From Apostichopus japonicus (lineage: Eukaryota > Echinodermata > Holothuroidea > Aspidochirotida > Stichopodidae): a stretch of 64,000 bases of DNA. The first letter of the stretch is position 1, and every line of letters begins with the position of its first letter. Positions 1 to 14,100 of this stretch are shown one piece after another. The stretch is taken from NCBI RefSeq assembly GCF_037975245.1, contig NC_092564.1:8405984-8469983 (forward strand), given 5' to 3'. The position numbers were made by a program, and so were the translations under genes. The notes beneath the pieces are model-generated. The model was not told the origin of the DNA, searched no databases, and saw only the letters and a list, made by a program, of their open reading frames with translations.

Positions 1-325
1 TAAATAGTGATACCAGTTAACAGCAAACTGGCAAAAATGTTTCTATGGTATACTCTTTCATAATTCAACATACTTTTCTGTTCTTGTAGAATGCTTAAGA
101 GAATCACTTGTTTTTAAATAATACAATCACATTCCTTTGTTTCAAAGCTAACCATACAAATACATGGGTCCCCCAAATGTTTTCAGTGGTATATATGCCA
201 ATCTGCAAAACCTGATTTTGTTCAAAACAATGGCAAAGCAAAAACACACCGAACAAACTGGCTTTTAATTCTTGGCAAACGGAAATAATGAAAGCAAAAG
301 AGGAGGAAAAAAACGATAAACTTAC
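1..325 (-). other. Intron DNA of gene D at the left edge
   Basis: No exon or repeat is recognised here. A B-type module would be expected next, to the left of the window. Confidence 0.6.
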
Positions 326-3300
326 TTGCTCCACACGGAAGTTCTTTACAAGATATGATAGATTCCTCTGTACCGAGGAGTGGATCGACGGTTCTGAAGG
401 AATACTCCGGGTTGGGATCATCTCCCCTGGTGAACTCTACACAGACGTGTGTCAGTTCGTCAGTGCATCCGACCGATCCTACATCAAACTCGGTTGTGAT
501 ACCATCTATGTCTACTGGTTCTCCAGGGGTGAAGGTAGTCGAAGCCTGATCTTGGTCCAAGATTTGTCGGTTCTCGTTGACACGAGGTCCGCTGCCACGC
601 CCGTTGTCGCTTCCGAAGATGGACAGGCGCCACAGGTCGTCGCCCTCTAGGTTACGGGATGTCGGCGTGAACAAGGCGCTGGCATCGATGGTAATGTCCG
701 TGGGTACTCCCGGTATCGGGTTTGGTGCTTCTAGTTCCCAGTCCAAGCCGGTCGCGAATACACCTGGTATGGGGGAAATCATGGGACACAATGAGAAGCA
801 TCTTGATCTTCTAAAATTTGGCAGAGAGTTTGTTAGTAAAGTGTGTGTGATTTGAATGTTTTGTCTTGTATGTATTTTATGTCTGTATGTGTTTTTAGTG
901 TGAAGGCATCCATTCACACAGAAACATAAACACAGAGGGACGAACATAAATTATAACATATAGCCCATGACTGAGGCCGAGTGACCTTGGATCTGAACAA
1001 CCATGGACATCATCAAAGTCAAACAAATCACAGAAGGCAAACACAATTCTTGTCTCATCTCAAAAAGACATTTTCTTGTTTTTTTTCTTCTTTATATATT
1101 TGAACAAAAGATATCATGATGGTCACAAGCTGGTCAGAAGGTTCACACAGACCAAAGTCATGTGGTAAAGAAGAATAGAAGAATGACATACTTGCCCTTT
1201 TCACTTTGCTCCTGAACTTAACCTCGCTGATGCTGAGGTACAAACCAATCCATCTTCTTGTCAGCTAAAAATTGGTACCTGTTTGTTAGTAACATTTAGG
1301 GTTTTGACACATAGAATAAACACATAAAGACACATACACATATAAACAGACACATGAAAGGCCACCAGCACTTTACACAAAAAGTCACTTACCTTTTTTC
1401 TTAGAAATAAAGGATAAGTAAGAAAGAAAAAAAAGGAATACTTACCCATCTATTTACACACTTGACCTACCTCACCCTATATCAGGCACTTCACCTGCAA
1501 ATACAATAACTATAAATGATTCTTGAGCTTGTAAAGCAGACCTTGACAATTCAAGCGGGCACATGAAACCATTACAGAGGGATCTGGTATAGGGATAAGG
1601 TTGAAGACAACATCTGGTTCAAGGCCTTTCTCCAGCTCGACGCAGACAAAGCGGGCCTCTCTGCAAGATATCTCGGATGCATCCAAGTTGTAGTTTACCC
1701 TCTTAAAGACCATTGGGTCGGTTAAGCCAAGCATCTGGTTCTGCTGTGACGGATTTAAAACCTGCAAAACAATTCAAGAAAGGGGAAAGAAATTCATTTC
1801 AACAATTATGATAACGGCTACTTACTAAAATGCAGTAATTGACTTTAACTGACCTCCATCCCCGTCGCCCCCCCCCCTCCCCCCCCATGATTGTGCTATG
1901 TATGTTGATACAAATGTTCAATCAAACATTCAGCAACTTCAATGTATTGAATTGGTATCCATAGCCTCTTCACAGACATCCTTGACATCAAACAAAGGTA
2001 TCAAGCACAATAAGTATAATTCCCATCTCAAGTGCTTACCAAACAAATGTGCAGAATGGCTTGAGAAAATGTCAACTAATCTTGAGGATTAGTGAAAAAA
2101 AGTTTGTTACAACTGTTAGAATTTACATCTAATAGGACACAAGGACAAAAGATATTTGTAATCAATTGCCCCATTCAGATTTAACATAGAACAGAAATGA
2201 ACTGTTGCAGTGGTGATTATGAAAAAAAGAAAAGGAAAAAAAAGACAAACTATATTACTAATCATACAGGCTTACAAGTAGTTCTAAGTTATTAAGCCCA
2301 AAAAACATCCTCCTCCCCTCCCCTCTCCGATCTCTGATATTGTTATTGTCAATTTTGATCTAAACATTTTGACAGATCAAGAAAACGATTTGTACTATAG
2401 TATGTTACCTGCAGGGTCTCGCTGTATCTTGTCCCCGATCCATCCCTGTTATTGCTCCCAAAAGCCCTCAATCTCCATAGTCCTTGCCCGGCCACCCCTA
2501 CTTCAGCACCTGTGACGGACACCTTCATTCTGATTGGATTTGAGTTGGTATAAGGATCAAGTGCACCGTTCATCAAAGTGTTTTGAACCTGTAGCACTTT
2601 GACATCTGTGTAACAGAAACACAAATCATACTCATGAGGTTAGGATGACACTTCTTTGTCCAGGTCTCTCAATATATTCATCATTTTAATTTGATTTGGA
2701 CATTGCGTTGAGAACAATTCTGAGGTTAACTCTGCCTTTCATGCACCAGTGATGCTAAGTTTTAGGTCATTGTTTCTATAAACAGTTTAACAAGAGTCCT
2801 TTTGGCTCTTCAATAAACAACAGATAGCCCAAGGGGCTGTCACCTGCAAATCATTTGTCCTGGGCAAAATTTGAGACGCATTGCAACCTTTACAATTGGA
2901 TTGATATCAAAAGTCACGCTACAGGTTTTTAGAAACATCATTTTGGAATGCTCGAACTTGTTTTTACTGGTTTGTAAAAAACCAAATATTTCCCGGTCAT
3001 TCCTTGAAATCATTGAAAAGCTCAGGTTTGCCATAAGTTGTTGCACAGCTGCTGTTCTAATTGCTAGAAGTGTCGTATATAAATTTAAACCAGGGAAATT
3101 TTGAATATTTAAATTTAACTTGAAATAAAAACTTATATTTCAACCTGGAAAATATCTTAAACCCTGGCAGATACTAAGACATGAATCTCTCTCTCTCTCT
3201 TGTCACTTCTCTCTCGGCAAGATTTAAATCTGAACAGAATGAAAGATATGTACATTGTGAATGGCAGACCACCACCAAATGAATCAAATACAATGCATGA

Positions 3301-6300
3301 CTGACACTCACTTGCTAAACAGGGCGATTCCTTGCAGAGGGTAAGAACATCTCCAGATGGCAAAATTGAAAACTGGAAGTCTGTGGATGCATTCAAGCTT
3401 TTAGTAAACTCCATGCAACCGTAGACAAATTCTGTGCACCCAATGGCTGCCACGTCGAACATGGCAGCACCGTTAGTGAAAGTGAGCTTTTGAGAGATGA
3501 GGTCGTAGGAGCCTTCGGTATCATCCAGAACCTGACTGACGTAATTAAACCTCTCTCCGGAACCGTCTTCAAATTGGCTCCCAAAGAGACCCAATCGCCA
3601 GAGGTAATCGCCAAAGACTTGACTGCTTTCGTCCGTGAAGGTAACTTCGCCGCTTATGGAAATCGGGTTTTCTATCCCTGCAATGACGTTATCCGCCCGG
3701 TAGACCCAAGAGAGACCGCTTGCCACCACACCTATTGAAGAAGCAGTTCCTCTGTTAGCAAACACGCCAAAAGTTATCTTTTTTGATAGTAACATTGTGG
3801 GGAAAATTATCAAACAAATATACCTGATGTGACCTAAAAAATGAGTATGAAGAATTTTAACCCTTGACTCAAGATGATGAGAAAATTCTGACACTGATGT
3901 CATTAAAAGATGTATCGTTTTTATTCCTTTGCCGAAGATCACTTAATGTAGTCAACATTTCAACTCTCCAGCATTGAAATAGTAGCAAAAAGCATTCTAA
4001 GTTTATCTCTTCCTATGTTGCAAGAAACACTAAATGGAACAAATTTTACAGGGGTAGTAACTGTTACTTATATATAACATAAACACCTCCCTATGAATGT
4101 CTTTCTTGTGTCAGAGGATACCTGTTGTGTGTTTTTCTCTTTCATAAACAGGTTCTTGCTCTATTTATTTCAATACTTTGCATCTAATGAAAGTATATTG
4201 CATTAATATGAACATCTTTAATGCTATTAAATTAAGTCTCGAAGTGATATTTTTCGCATAATAGTCCTTAAAATGATTTACATATTTTCTGCTACTGTAA
4301 ATTTTATGCTACTTGCAGGATCAGCATTGTTGTAAATATTTTAGAAAACCAGACAATGGGTAACTCAAGTCACAAACTACAATAAACAATTTTTATATCA
4401 AGCTGGTGGCTCCAATCAATTCCTCTTTTCGGAGACATTTCATTGTCCGAGTCTTGAATGTCTGGGAATAATTGAATGAATCAGCAACACCGAGAGAAGG
4501 TAATATTGTAATCTTTTTACAGCAGGCTAAAATTTATAGGTCAACATAACATCTACAGGATCATATGGTTGGTAAAGGTGTAAAGAGTGGTCACATGATG
4601 AGGTGAAACAAAGTATGGTGATGGAAAATGATAGTTAGTGTCCAAATCATGGATGAAGAATGGTAATACCTTGTTACTGACTACTGGAAGACGGTTTGGC
4701 CTTTTCAGATGCGTTTTCCTCGAGCCGCTTGGTTCCTTCTGCTGGGATGGAGCTTAAATGGAACTCTTGACTTCCCATCATGCGACTGGGATTAATTACA
4801 TGTGAAATGGATGGTTTGGGCATCACATGAGCTGGGTATGGATGAATGTATGGGTATGAAACCTAAAGTAAACAAATGAACATGTGTGAAACACCTCTGA
4901 CAAATGAAGCTTGTGATATACTTACCGACTGACCCATCCCCACTCCCCCCCCCCAACCCCTCTACCATAGGGAATTGTCAGAGTCATGGGACCCTCAAAC
5001 TATTCCTCTATGAACAACCCAGCTAAGGATGGACCGTGGTGAGAGTGAGAAAACTTCATAGTGCATGCATCTGACACACCTGTACAATCATTGGGAACGC
5101 ATGAAATCATGACGCTCTCATCGGGATGGGGGATGAGTTTGAATACTGTGCTGGGATTGTCTCCTTTCATTATCTCGACACAAATGAATTTTGCCTCGTT
5201 GCATGCTCTGTTTCTCATGTTCAGGTTGAAGTCCACCTCTTCGAAAACGGTCGGACGGTCCAAGAAGAGCGTCTCTCCCTGCTGCTCTGGAGTGAGAACC
5301 TAGATGGTTGATAGAATAGAAGAATAAACAAGAGAGAGAGAGACAGTAAATTCTTTGAGAACTACAAACTATTTATTAATTTACCGATCAAAGATCGATT
5401 TGTGCGAATCAGTTAGGTTTGGCTTCCCCATGAAGAGATGATGCCACAAGCAGAAAACAAACAGCCCTCTATAGTAAAACTTACCTAACTCAGACACAAA
5501 GGTGTGCACACCAGACACTTTCATTACATGGCATCCATGTAAGGTTTAAAAGTAACAAATGTTTCCCATAATTTCTCAAACGTAATGTTTGTTTATACAA
5601 AAAATATCAATGCATCAAAACATTGGTTCTCAAAGATAAAGAAATTTCTATTCAACTTCTATTGTCAAACAACAAAGAATATATATCTGGACTATATATC
5701 TAGACTATTTAGCTAACATTTAAGTTATGGGTTCTCAGAAGAAATGGTATTTACCTGATTAACTTCACCAATCCTTTCACCTGAGCCATCGTCATTTCGG
5801 CTACCAAAGGCTTTGAGCCGCCACAGACCCTCTCCAGCGACACCAACGTTACGAGCAGTCATCTGTACCCTAAGAGTTAGGGGATTTCTGGCGGTCTGGC
5901 TATTGACCTCACCAGACTCCACAGTATGACTCAACGATGTCAGAAGTACATCTGATAGCAAATAATAAAGGCAGAGGCAATTAATACTCTTGTAGCTGTC
6001 AATCAAAACAGATAGAAGTTTCAATTCTTTAAACCCACATTTTTCATGCTTATTTCATAAGATACAAAGGTATGACCGAAACAGTATTTGTTGCACATTG
6101 TTACGATTGATCATGTACATATTCCTCACAGAGCCATGTACCTACCATGCGACTGAATATTTCTCTCAATCTCAGTAGGGCATCAATGCTGTTACAACCA
6201 TCGTGAATATTCATAACTTGAAGAGGAGTTACGACAGAAAATAGTTAACTGTCTCGGACAGATTTGTTGCAACATTTCCTTCATCTATGAGCTAGTTTTT

Positions 6301-7742
6301 TGAAGTTCATCCCTTAAATTTGATCGTTCCTTGTGTGCTTTTTTGCGAGACAAAAGTAACAGACGATATGTTCTTCAGATGCCCAATGTTTCCTTTGATT
6401 GGAAAATTGGTACTGTACCAATAGATCGGCCAGTAAAATGTTGCATTAACAGTAACAATTACATACACTACACAATACACGGCTGCAGTAATTTTAGTCT
6501 AATAGGTGGTGACATAACATAGCAAACCAATCTTTTCTTAAACTTGAAGGTGGTGTTATATCAACATTTGAAAAAAAGTCTTACTCGCAAGACACTCAGA
6601 TTCCTTGCAGAGTGTCAGAATGTCTCCCTCCGGTATAACGCCAAAGTAAAAGTCCGGATTGGGATTGGAGCCTTTGGTAAACTCCATGCAGGCATACACA
6701 TACTCTGTGCAACCAATCGCTGCAACATCAAACATGGCAAGACCGTCGTTGTAGTCAATCTTCGTGCCTACGTAATCAATCGCTGCTTCAACCTCAGTCA
6801 AGACCTGGTCCACGTAATTGAACCTAGGACCACTTCCATCTGAACGGGTGCTTCCGTAAAGACCTAGACGCCAGAGACCCGTCCCAGATGTTGGAGTACT
6901 GTCTTGGGTGAAGGTGCTGGAAGCGACGATATTTAAAGGGTTTTCCATTCCGGCAATGATGTCGATTCCGCTATAACGCCACGACAAGCCGGTAGCGAGG
7001 ACACCTGTTCAAGTTTTAAAAATGGTATACACAATTATCAGTTAGCATGATATTAAATTGACTAGTATGATCTAAAATTTCAAATTTATTGTTTATAACA
7101 ACTTGTTGAAAGTTCAGAAAAGCTCACTGAGGGTTGGAAAATGCTGCAAGTGTCTTATCTTCCAATCTTTAATACGAAAAACGTTTAAATTGCAACATGG
7201 CACACAGTGACCTTTTAAGTCAATTTGTCAATGCCATGAATACTGTTCTGATTGTTTGAGATTTTTCATTCCTTCAAACGGGGAAAGTTACACAAACTAG
7301 CAACATCCATAGTAAACCAACTGCAGATGAAATAGGTCAACAGCTATCTTTTGTCGTTGAACATCTGTACAAGTTATAGACCTGTATACACGAAGTGTTG
7401 TCTGTCTTTCTCAATTCTGGGCACTATTTTCACATATTTACTCCAGTCACCAATCAGAATCACTGAAGACAATCCACAGTTAGAGGCACATAGATCATTG
7501 ACAGTACCAAATTAGAGCATATTGTTATATCAACGATTGACCAGTACGTATAATGTAATCTAGAGCCAAGAAACTTCCAGCAACAATTCCAAAACAACAA
7601 ATTAGTTTCTGTCTTGGAGTTTTCCTACAATTTTTATAGTAGAAATGAAAACAGATCCATGTTGTTCATTACAAACAAGTAGAAATTGATCATGATGATT
7701 ATAAAATATATATCATATACATAATATATAAAATATATATTA

Positions 7743-7783
<41 letters not shown>

Positions 7784-8120
7784 GATATATATAGATATAT
7801 ATATATGAAAATCGTAATGAGTTGGAAAATCAAGAATAGTGAAAAAACTTCCAGCCCCCACCGGGATTCGAAACACGGGCCTTCCGCTCTGTACGCGGAC
7901 ACCCTTACCACTATTCTATGGACGCTGATTGTATGTCCTGAGGTTCGAAACCGGAAGGTCGTAATTCCACTGTAGGCGTTTGTCACCTGTATCGATCAAT
8001 ACTAGTTCTGTTTTTGGTGACATATTTGCCTCACTCTAGAGATCAAACATGAAGCTAACCAACTCGAAATCATTTGTGATTCCTAAAGCCGGATCTCGAA
8101 AGAGATATATATATACATAC

Positions 8121-8152
<32 letters not shown>

Positions 8153-11100
8153 GTATATATATATTATTTATATATATATATGTATATATATTATTTATAT
8201 ATATATATAAATTTCTCCTTTCTTTCTGAAAGGCAGTTAGTAGATGCAGGTTAGACATTGAACAAGGACGAAGAGGATAATACAGGTTGTCTGTTTACTT
8301 ACATTGAATGTTTCCGTATGATGTATGACTCTGTCGAAGCTACTGAATGAGATATTTAAACAGACAGTTGGACACTGGTAGATGGCCTACATGAAACACA
8401 AAATGAATGACTGCTACACTTAAATGAAATGAAACATGCATACTGTAGTAGATGCAATTGTACCTATAGAGGTGAAAATACATGACAATGATAACACACA
8501 CACAAATATCACTGTATATCACTATATCAAATATCACTGATAATAATAATTTAGGAATCCGATTGAAACCAACCCAAATGTCTATCCTGGTCAATTTGAA
8601 GGTTTTTAAATTTTTTTAAATAAAGAAATGTTTCCTTTCAATCAACTGACTATTATTAAATGATGATTTATACAGGGGTGAGGGTTTCCTACATCTTGAG
8701 TATTCCAACAAAATTATGACTATTCCAAAACAACCCTTGACCGGAATCACAAAGCTCTTCGATAAGTTTTAAAATGCTAGTAGCCAATCTCGAGGTCAAT
8801 GGGATGAATTCAGTTATATTCATTTACTCATACACTATCCAACATGGGATGCTATACATGGGTAAAGTTTATTCAGATCTTGCGTTGCTCACACAACTTG
8901 CAATAATTTTTGGGTGTTTCCTTACTAGACTATTCACAGTTGTACTGTGAGGGGAATCAACTATCACGTGTGCTATCCACATCAGTTCCAAAACTAGACG
9001 GCTCTCGAAGTGACAGATCTGTTACTTCTATAGATCTGTGTACAGTACACGATATTCAAACAGCATTCTATTCCAAACAAGTTCAATCCAAATGGTGATC
9101 ACAACAGATACGATGAATGGTAAAATATAAAGTACACATACGTACACATGGAGTGATTTTTCTCTAAATTGACATAAATTCCATGAAAAATGCAAAATGA
9201 GGGACAAAAACAGAAACATTTTGACATGTGAGATGGTACATTGACTACAATTATCTGGTAAATTGGACAAAGTACTAACTCCTGTACATCTTCCATTACA
9301 GAATATGAGGAATAGCTACCAGTTTGAAGCATAAACAAAAAATGTTGTCACCCCTTCAGATTGCAACTAACATTTCTCAATTTAAAAATATTGTCCTTTA
9401 TTCCTTTCTAGAACCCGAAAGCCAACAGCACTTACATGTTGTATCTCTTCTTAAGATCTGCCGACATGTATATAAATTGAGAATTGAGCCTTAACAGATA
9501 ATGGAGAATGATGATAAAAAAAATTTTAAAAATGTTTTCTCTGATTGTCAGATGCCAAGCAAATTGGTCCTTTGTACATAATTGCAAAATTGGATATTTA
9601 GTTATAGCATATTATTGGTATTGATTGCTTGAAAAATACTTGGACCTTTTCACGATTTTGGAGCAAGTTCTGTTGTTACATAAACACAGATCTTGCGCAA
9701 GTGTATAGAGACATATTGCAGATCATAAAATTACAGCAAAATGGTCCTTGCACAGTGCTCAGCAAATTAAAATTGCTCCTAGGTAGACAATTTCATAAAC
9801 TTTTCCTACAAAATTATAAATCATCCCTTTTCTTGAATATCAAGTTTACATATTTAGTAGTAAACCTTCTGTCCTGTGTGAAAGAAAATCTTCTCCAAAG
9901 GAATGCAAGCACTTTTTGTTTTCCTGCTAAATTGGGGTGAACTTTGCTCTAACAGCAGATATAGAGATGGATCTGAATCAATTTCAATCTTTACCTGCTG
10001 AAATTCCTCTTAGCACTCACCTCTGCAATCTGTTATTTCATCACAGTCCGTAAGGACCCTGTCCGTTGGAAATCCATTAAAGTTAAAACCGAGATCGTAC
10101 GGCACGACCGGAGCGTCTCCCCTCTCGAGTCTGGTGCACACAAACTTAAACTCTCCACAACGCCCTTCCAGACCATCAAATTCAACTGCAACGTCTGAAA
10201 ATCCAAATGGTTCTTTCTTTTTGAAGTCCATAGACTCTTGGTCTACGCTAAGAGACTGTTCCCTGTAAGAATACCTTCGTCCAGTTCCATCTGCTTTGGA
10301 ACTGATCCAGCTGCTAAGTTTCCACAAATCCTCTCCTTTTGCACCAGTTGTGTCAGAATTTTCTTTAAATTTTATATCAACATCTACATTTATAATCTGA
10401 GATTTGCCTGGTTCAATGAATGTTCCAGGCTGAATTAAAGTGATCACTTCTCTGGCGATGACATCTGTCAGAGGAAAAGCAAAAAATGAAATGATCAAAT
10501 TTCTTCATCATCCATCTTTTCTTACTGTACTCTTTAAGGTCACACCCCCTTTTTTTTAATTTAAAATGTTATTTAGTTTCAAGGTACAACTTTCTCCAGG
10601 CTACTAAATTTCACTAAACATTAGTAAATTGGTTCTTGATTACTAACATATTGTAATGGTGCTTGATTGTTAGTTATTTTGTGTCATTCCAGTCATTTCA
10701 TATACTATTGAATACACAAACAGGACTGATGGGGGGGGGGGGGGATCATGAAGTTTACAACCCTGGGGCAATGGATATTTAGGATGGGTGTGGGCAGGAG
10801 TGAAATGTCTCTCACAAGATCACATGTTTCATACTCACTGTAAGGGCACAGAGGACAGCATTCCTCTATTAATATAAGTGGATCACTACAGCTTTGCGCT
10901 GGACAACTCTCTATAATGCATGTTGTGGTTGAGTTATAGCAATTACAAGTTGTACATGGATCCACCTTCCATTCCGACTCACTAACATGTGCTGTGCCTC
11001 TGTAAATGCATGGTAAGTCATCTACCACATCTGAAATATGAAGCAAACGTTAAGGAAACTATCTAAAAGTGAATAATACATGCATTCAACTGTGCCATTG

Positions 11101-14100
11101 GTTGGAAACTAAGCTATTGGACAGGGTGGCTACTACACTACTACTACAACAAGACAACTTTCCTACTGCATATCTTTACTTTGAACATGTTACTTTGAAT
11201 TTATCTAAGTGAGATCTCTTTGTGACCCATTTGAATATTCATTTTCCAAAGGGTATCAAACCAAGATGTCAAATGCTGACAAATTTTAAGATATTTTAAA
11301 TATAAAATGTCAAAAACTGTACTGTAAGAATCTTTATGATTTGCTATCTGTAAGTTAAAGCTCATAACTATTTTTCCTTATCAAACTGCTTCAATTTGTT
11401 GCAGCCATCAATTCACTAGTTACAAAGGACAGAGTTTGCAAATGTAGGTTTATGTGATCCACTGTCACGAATAAACAATCTTTCAGAAAATGAAACTTTG
11501 GTTTGTTATCGTTCATTGATCTTGCAGTGCTTTAGGTACAGTGCTTGGTGTGCCATGGGGTGGATGGAAACAATTTGACCACAATGAGATCGAAAAGTGG
11601 AATCAAGTTATTTTAAGTCTTATAGTGCAAAAGGGAACTAGTAACACAGATAAAAATGACAGGATATCTCCAAAAATAATGTGAGGAAATGTGTGGATAA
11701 ATATCAACTAAATTAAAAAAAGCAAAAACATACAAACAAACGAGTAAACAAACAAATAGCCTACCTTTATCAATCTATCAATCCTTTTCTATGCTTCACA
11801 AAAGCTCAGTCTCAGCATGCTCTGGGGAAGGTAGCTTGTGGCACCAGTAGTGAATGCTCCAACAGGAGAGGTTGTGTATGCTTTATATGTGCTAGCCAAC
11901 ACAATATGTACTTACATATTTGCATTACATATTTTATATATATATATATATGTCACCACAGAATGTTAACCAATATATATATATAAATTTGAATCTTACA
12001 AATTAAAATTTAAAAGAAGGTAATAAATAAGAAAATAAAAAAACAAAGGCTACTTGTGTGTGACCATGAGATGCTTTTCAAAAGGATTATCTACAAAACT
12101 AAATTATTTATAAAGTATTGACCCATGTATTAAAACATTATAAATCAATTTGTTTTTGCACAAACTGCGAGGTATTTTCTAAGTCATTTTTCCTACATCT
12201 GTGGGTAGACCACACAGCTGCTGCTTATTGGCAACTGTGGAGGTATCTAAAAAAGATCACAAAGAATTCAAGTTAGATGTTAATGTTGATGAAATATTTG
12301 AATGTTGAATAAAGTGGAGAATAAGACTGTTGGATATTGTTAGGGAAGATGGATGATGCTTTTCTATTTTACAAGTTTCTTCAACAAATGAAGGTTTTAT
12401 TTGTGTCACATTTTTTTTTTTTTTTCTTGAGTCTAATTTTGATTAGCTGAAACAGTGAAATGATTGGACAGTTGGTTATAGATGTAATCTAAACAGTTTT
12501 CTGTATAGTTGTTTCTGAAGAGAGATTACAAAATTGATGCAGCTTAGATGGCACAATTTTGAAGCAAGACAGTCCAGAAATAGGTTTTTAACCTTTGACC
12601 TTAGTGAAAACAGAGTCGAAGGAATATTGGCTTTTAAATTTCCTTTGGTGACTGATATCAGAATCGCAAGCCTCTGTGTGGGACTACAAAGTTTCCTGTG
12701 CTGACAGATTCTGGAAAAGCCTATAGGTGTGCTTTGATCCTATCTAGTTCTGGCGGAAGGATAATTTACATGGTACCATTTTAATTTGGTTGATCAATTC
12801 TAAACCTTCCTGGAAGCTAATGCCAAAAAATAAAAAAAAATAAATTTATGTGTAAAAAGAGACCTACATTTTTCTAGTTTCTATAGTTGACAAGAGCTAT
12901 AATGTAGGCATGATAGGAATTCTTGAAATACATTTGCCAAAGGTCTAGTTGTTGGATAGTTCTAGTTGTCAATGGTTGAGGATATATATTTTGAGCAAGT
13001 TTGATTTTATGTCCAAAGCAAGAAAGGGTGAGTTGGCAACCAATGCAGCTGTCAGAAAAATAGTTTTCTACAAAAAATGAAAGTGCTTGCCTATATATTG
13101 AGCATGGTGAGGAGGCATGCAATAATAATATCAGAACACGGAACCATAAGGGCAAGTTTATAGTTTTGATTTACCGAGAGAGAGAGTGAAAAACTAAAAG
13201 CTGCAATCTAGACCAAAACTTTATAAAAGCTTCAAACTTAAAATTAGATTCTAGTCAAAAGATTATTCAGAAAGGGGTATAAAACTGCACAAATCATGCT
13301 ATAAGGAGAAATTTGCAGAGCTCAGCCTTAATCAGTTATTCCTTGGAGGTCTCTTTCTGGTAGCACCTGTCACACCTAGTAATTATTGGCCTGGGAACAA
13401 GTTTCAGACTGATAGGCACAGGTGCAGTCTGTACTGTTTAGAAACTGTAAAACACAAACTCAAACTAATGGTCCAGTTTTGAAATTCAGCACATTTTTAT
13501 TATTATTCTCTTTTTTGGGGGGAGGGGGGTTTGCTGCGAATATTAACACCCCCAATATATGCTCCCGTGAAAAGATAAAAGAGTGACAAATAAGGGATGT
13601 GTAGACAAATTACAGGCAGGGTAAAATATTGGTGGTGACAAAATAGAAGAGCATCATCCAGAAAGATACAGGGGAAGACAGTCAGAACAATCACATAAGA
13701 AATGGAAAAACAGCAATGACTTTAAATGTCCAGACCAACGACTGAATAATAAATAATATTCTGGACATGGCGGATCAAATATGTAATGAATATGCAAGCA
13801 AAAAGACAAGAGCTCTCCCCATGCATGACTGGTGTAGTTTGTCCCTTCTCTCTGAATCTTCTATAAAATATAGACAACTTAGCCTAAACTGTAAAATCAC
13901 TATAGCCTGAGTGGTATAATCTTATACTGACTTTAATTTTATTTAAAGTAGATCTCTTCGTGCCTTTCAGTTTAATCTAAAGATCATAAATAATCAACTA
14001 AAATGCCCTTATGTACAGTAGATCAAGCAGAGACATCATCTTCAAGAAATGTGTAGGCTTCTAACTATGATATATACTATGTGTTAGTCTTCTTACTAAT

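Larger units (their letters stand above)
7005..10020 (-). other. Gene D intron between SURF 1 and SURF 2
   Basis: This 3 kb intron has no coding exon that I can support. It contains two (AT)n-rich microsatellites (about 7720-7806 and 8103-8212) around a tRNA-like SINE head. The remainder is AT-rich and unrecognised. Translated open stretches over the AT repeat are simple-sequence artefacts. Confidence 0.7.

Noticed and set aside
288-855. Plus-strand open frames opposite SURF module 6
   Set aside because: The minus strand encodes a clear SURF module there; the plus frames match no domain.
7634-8258. Ile/Tyr-rich open frames
   Set aside because: Translations of the AT microsatellite.
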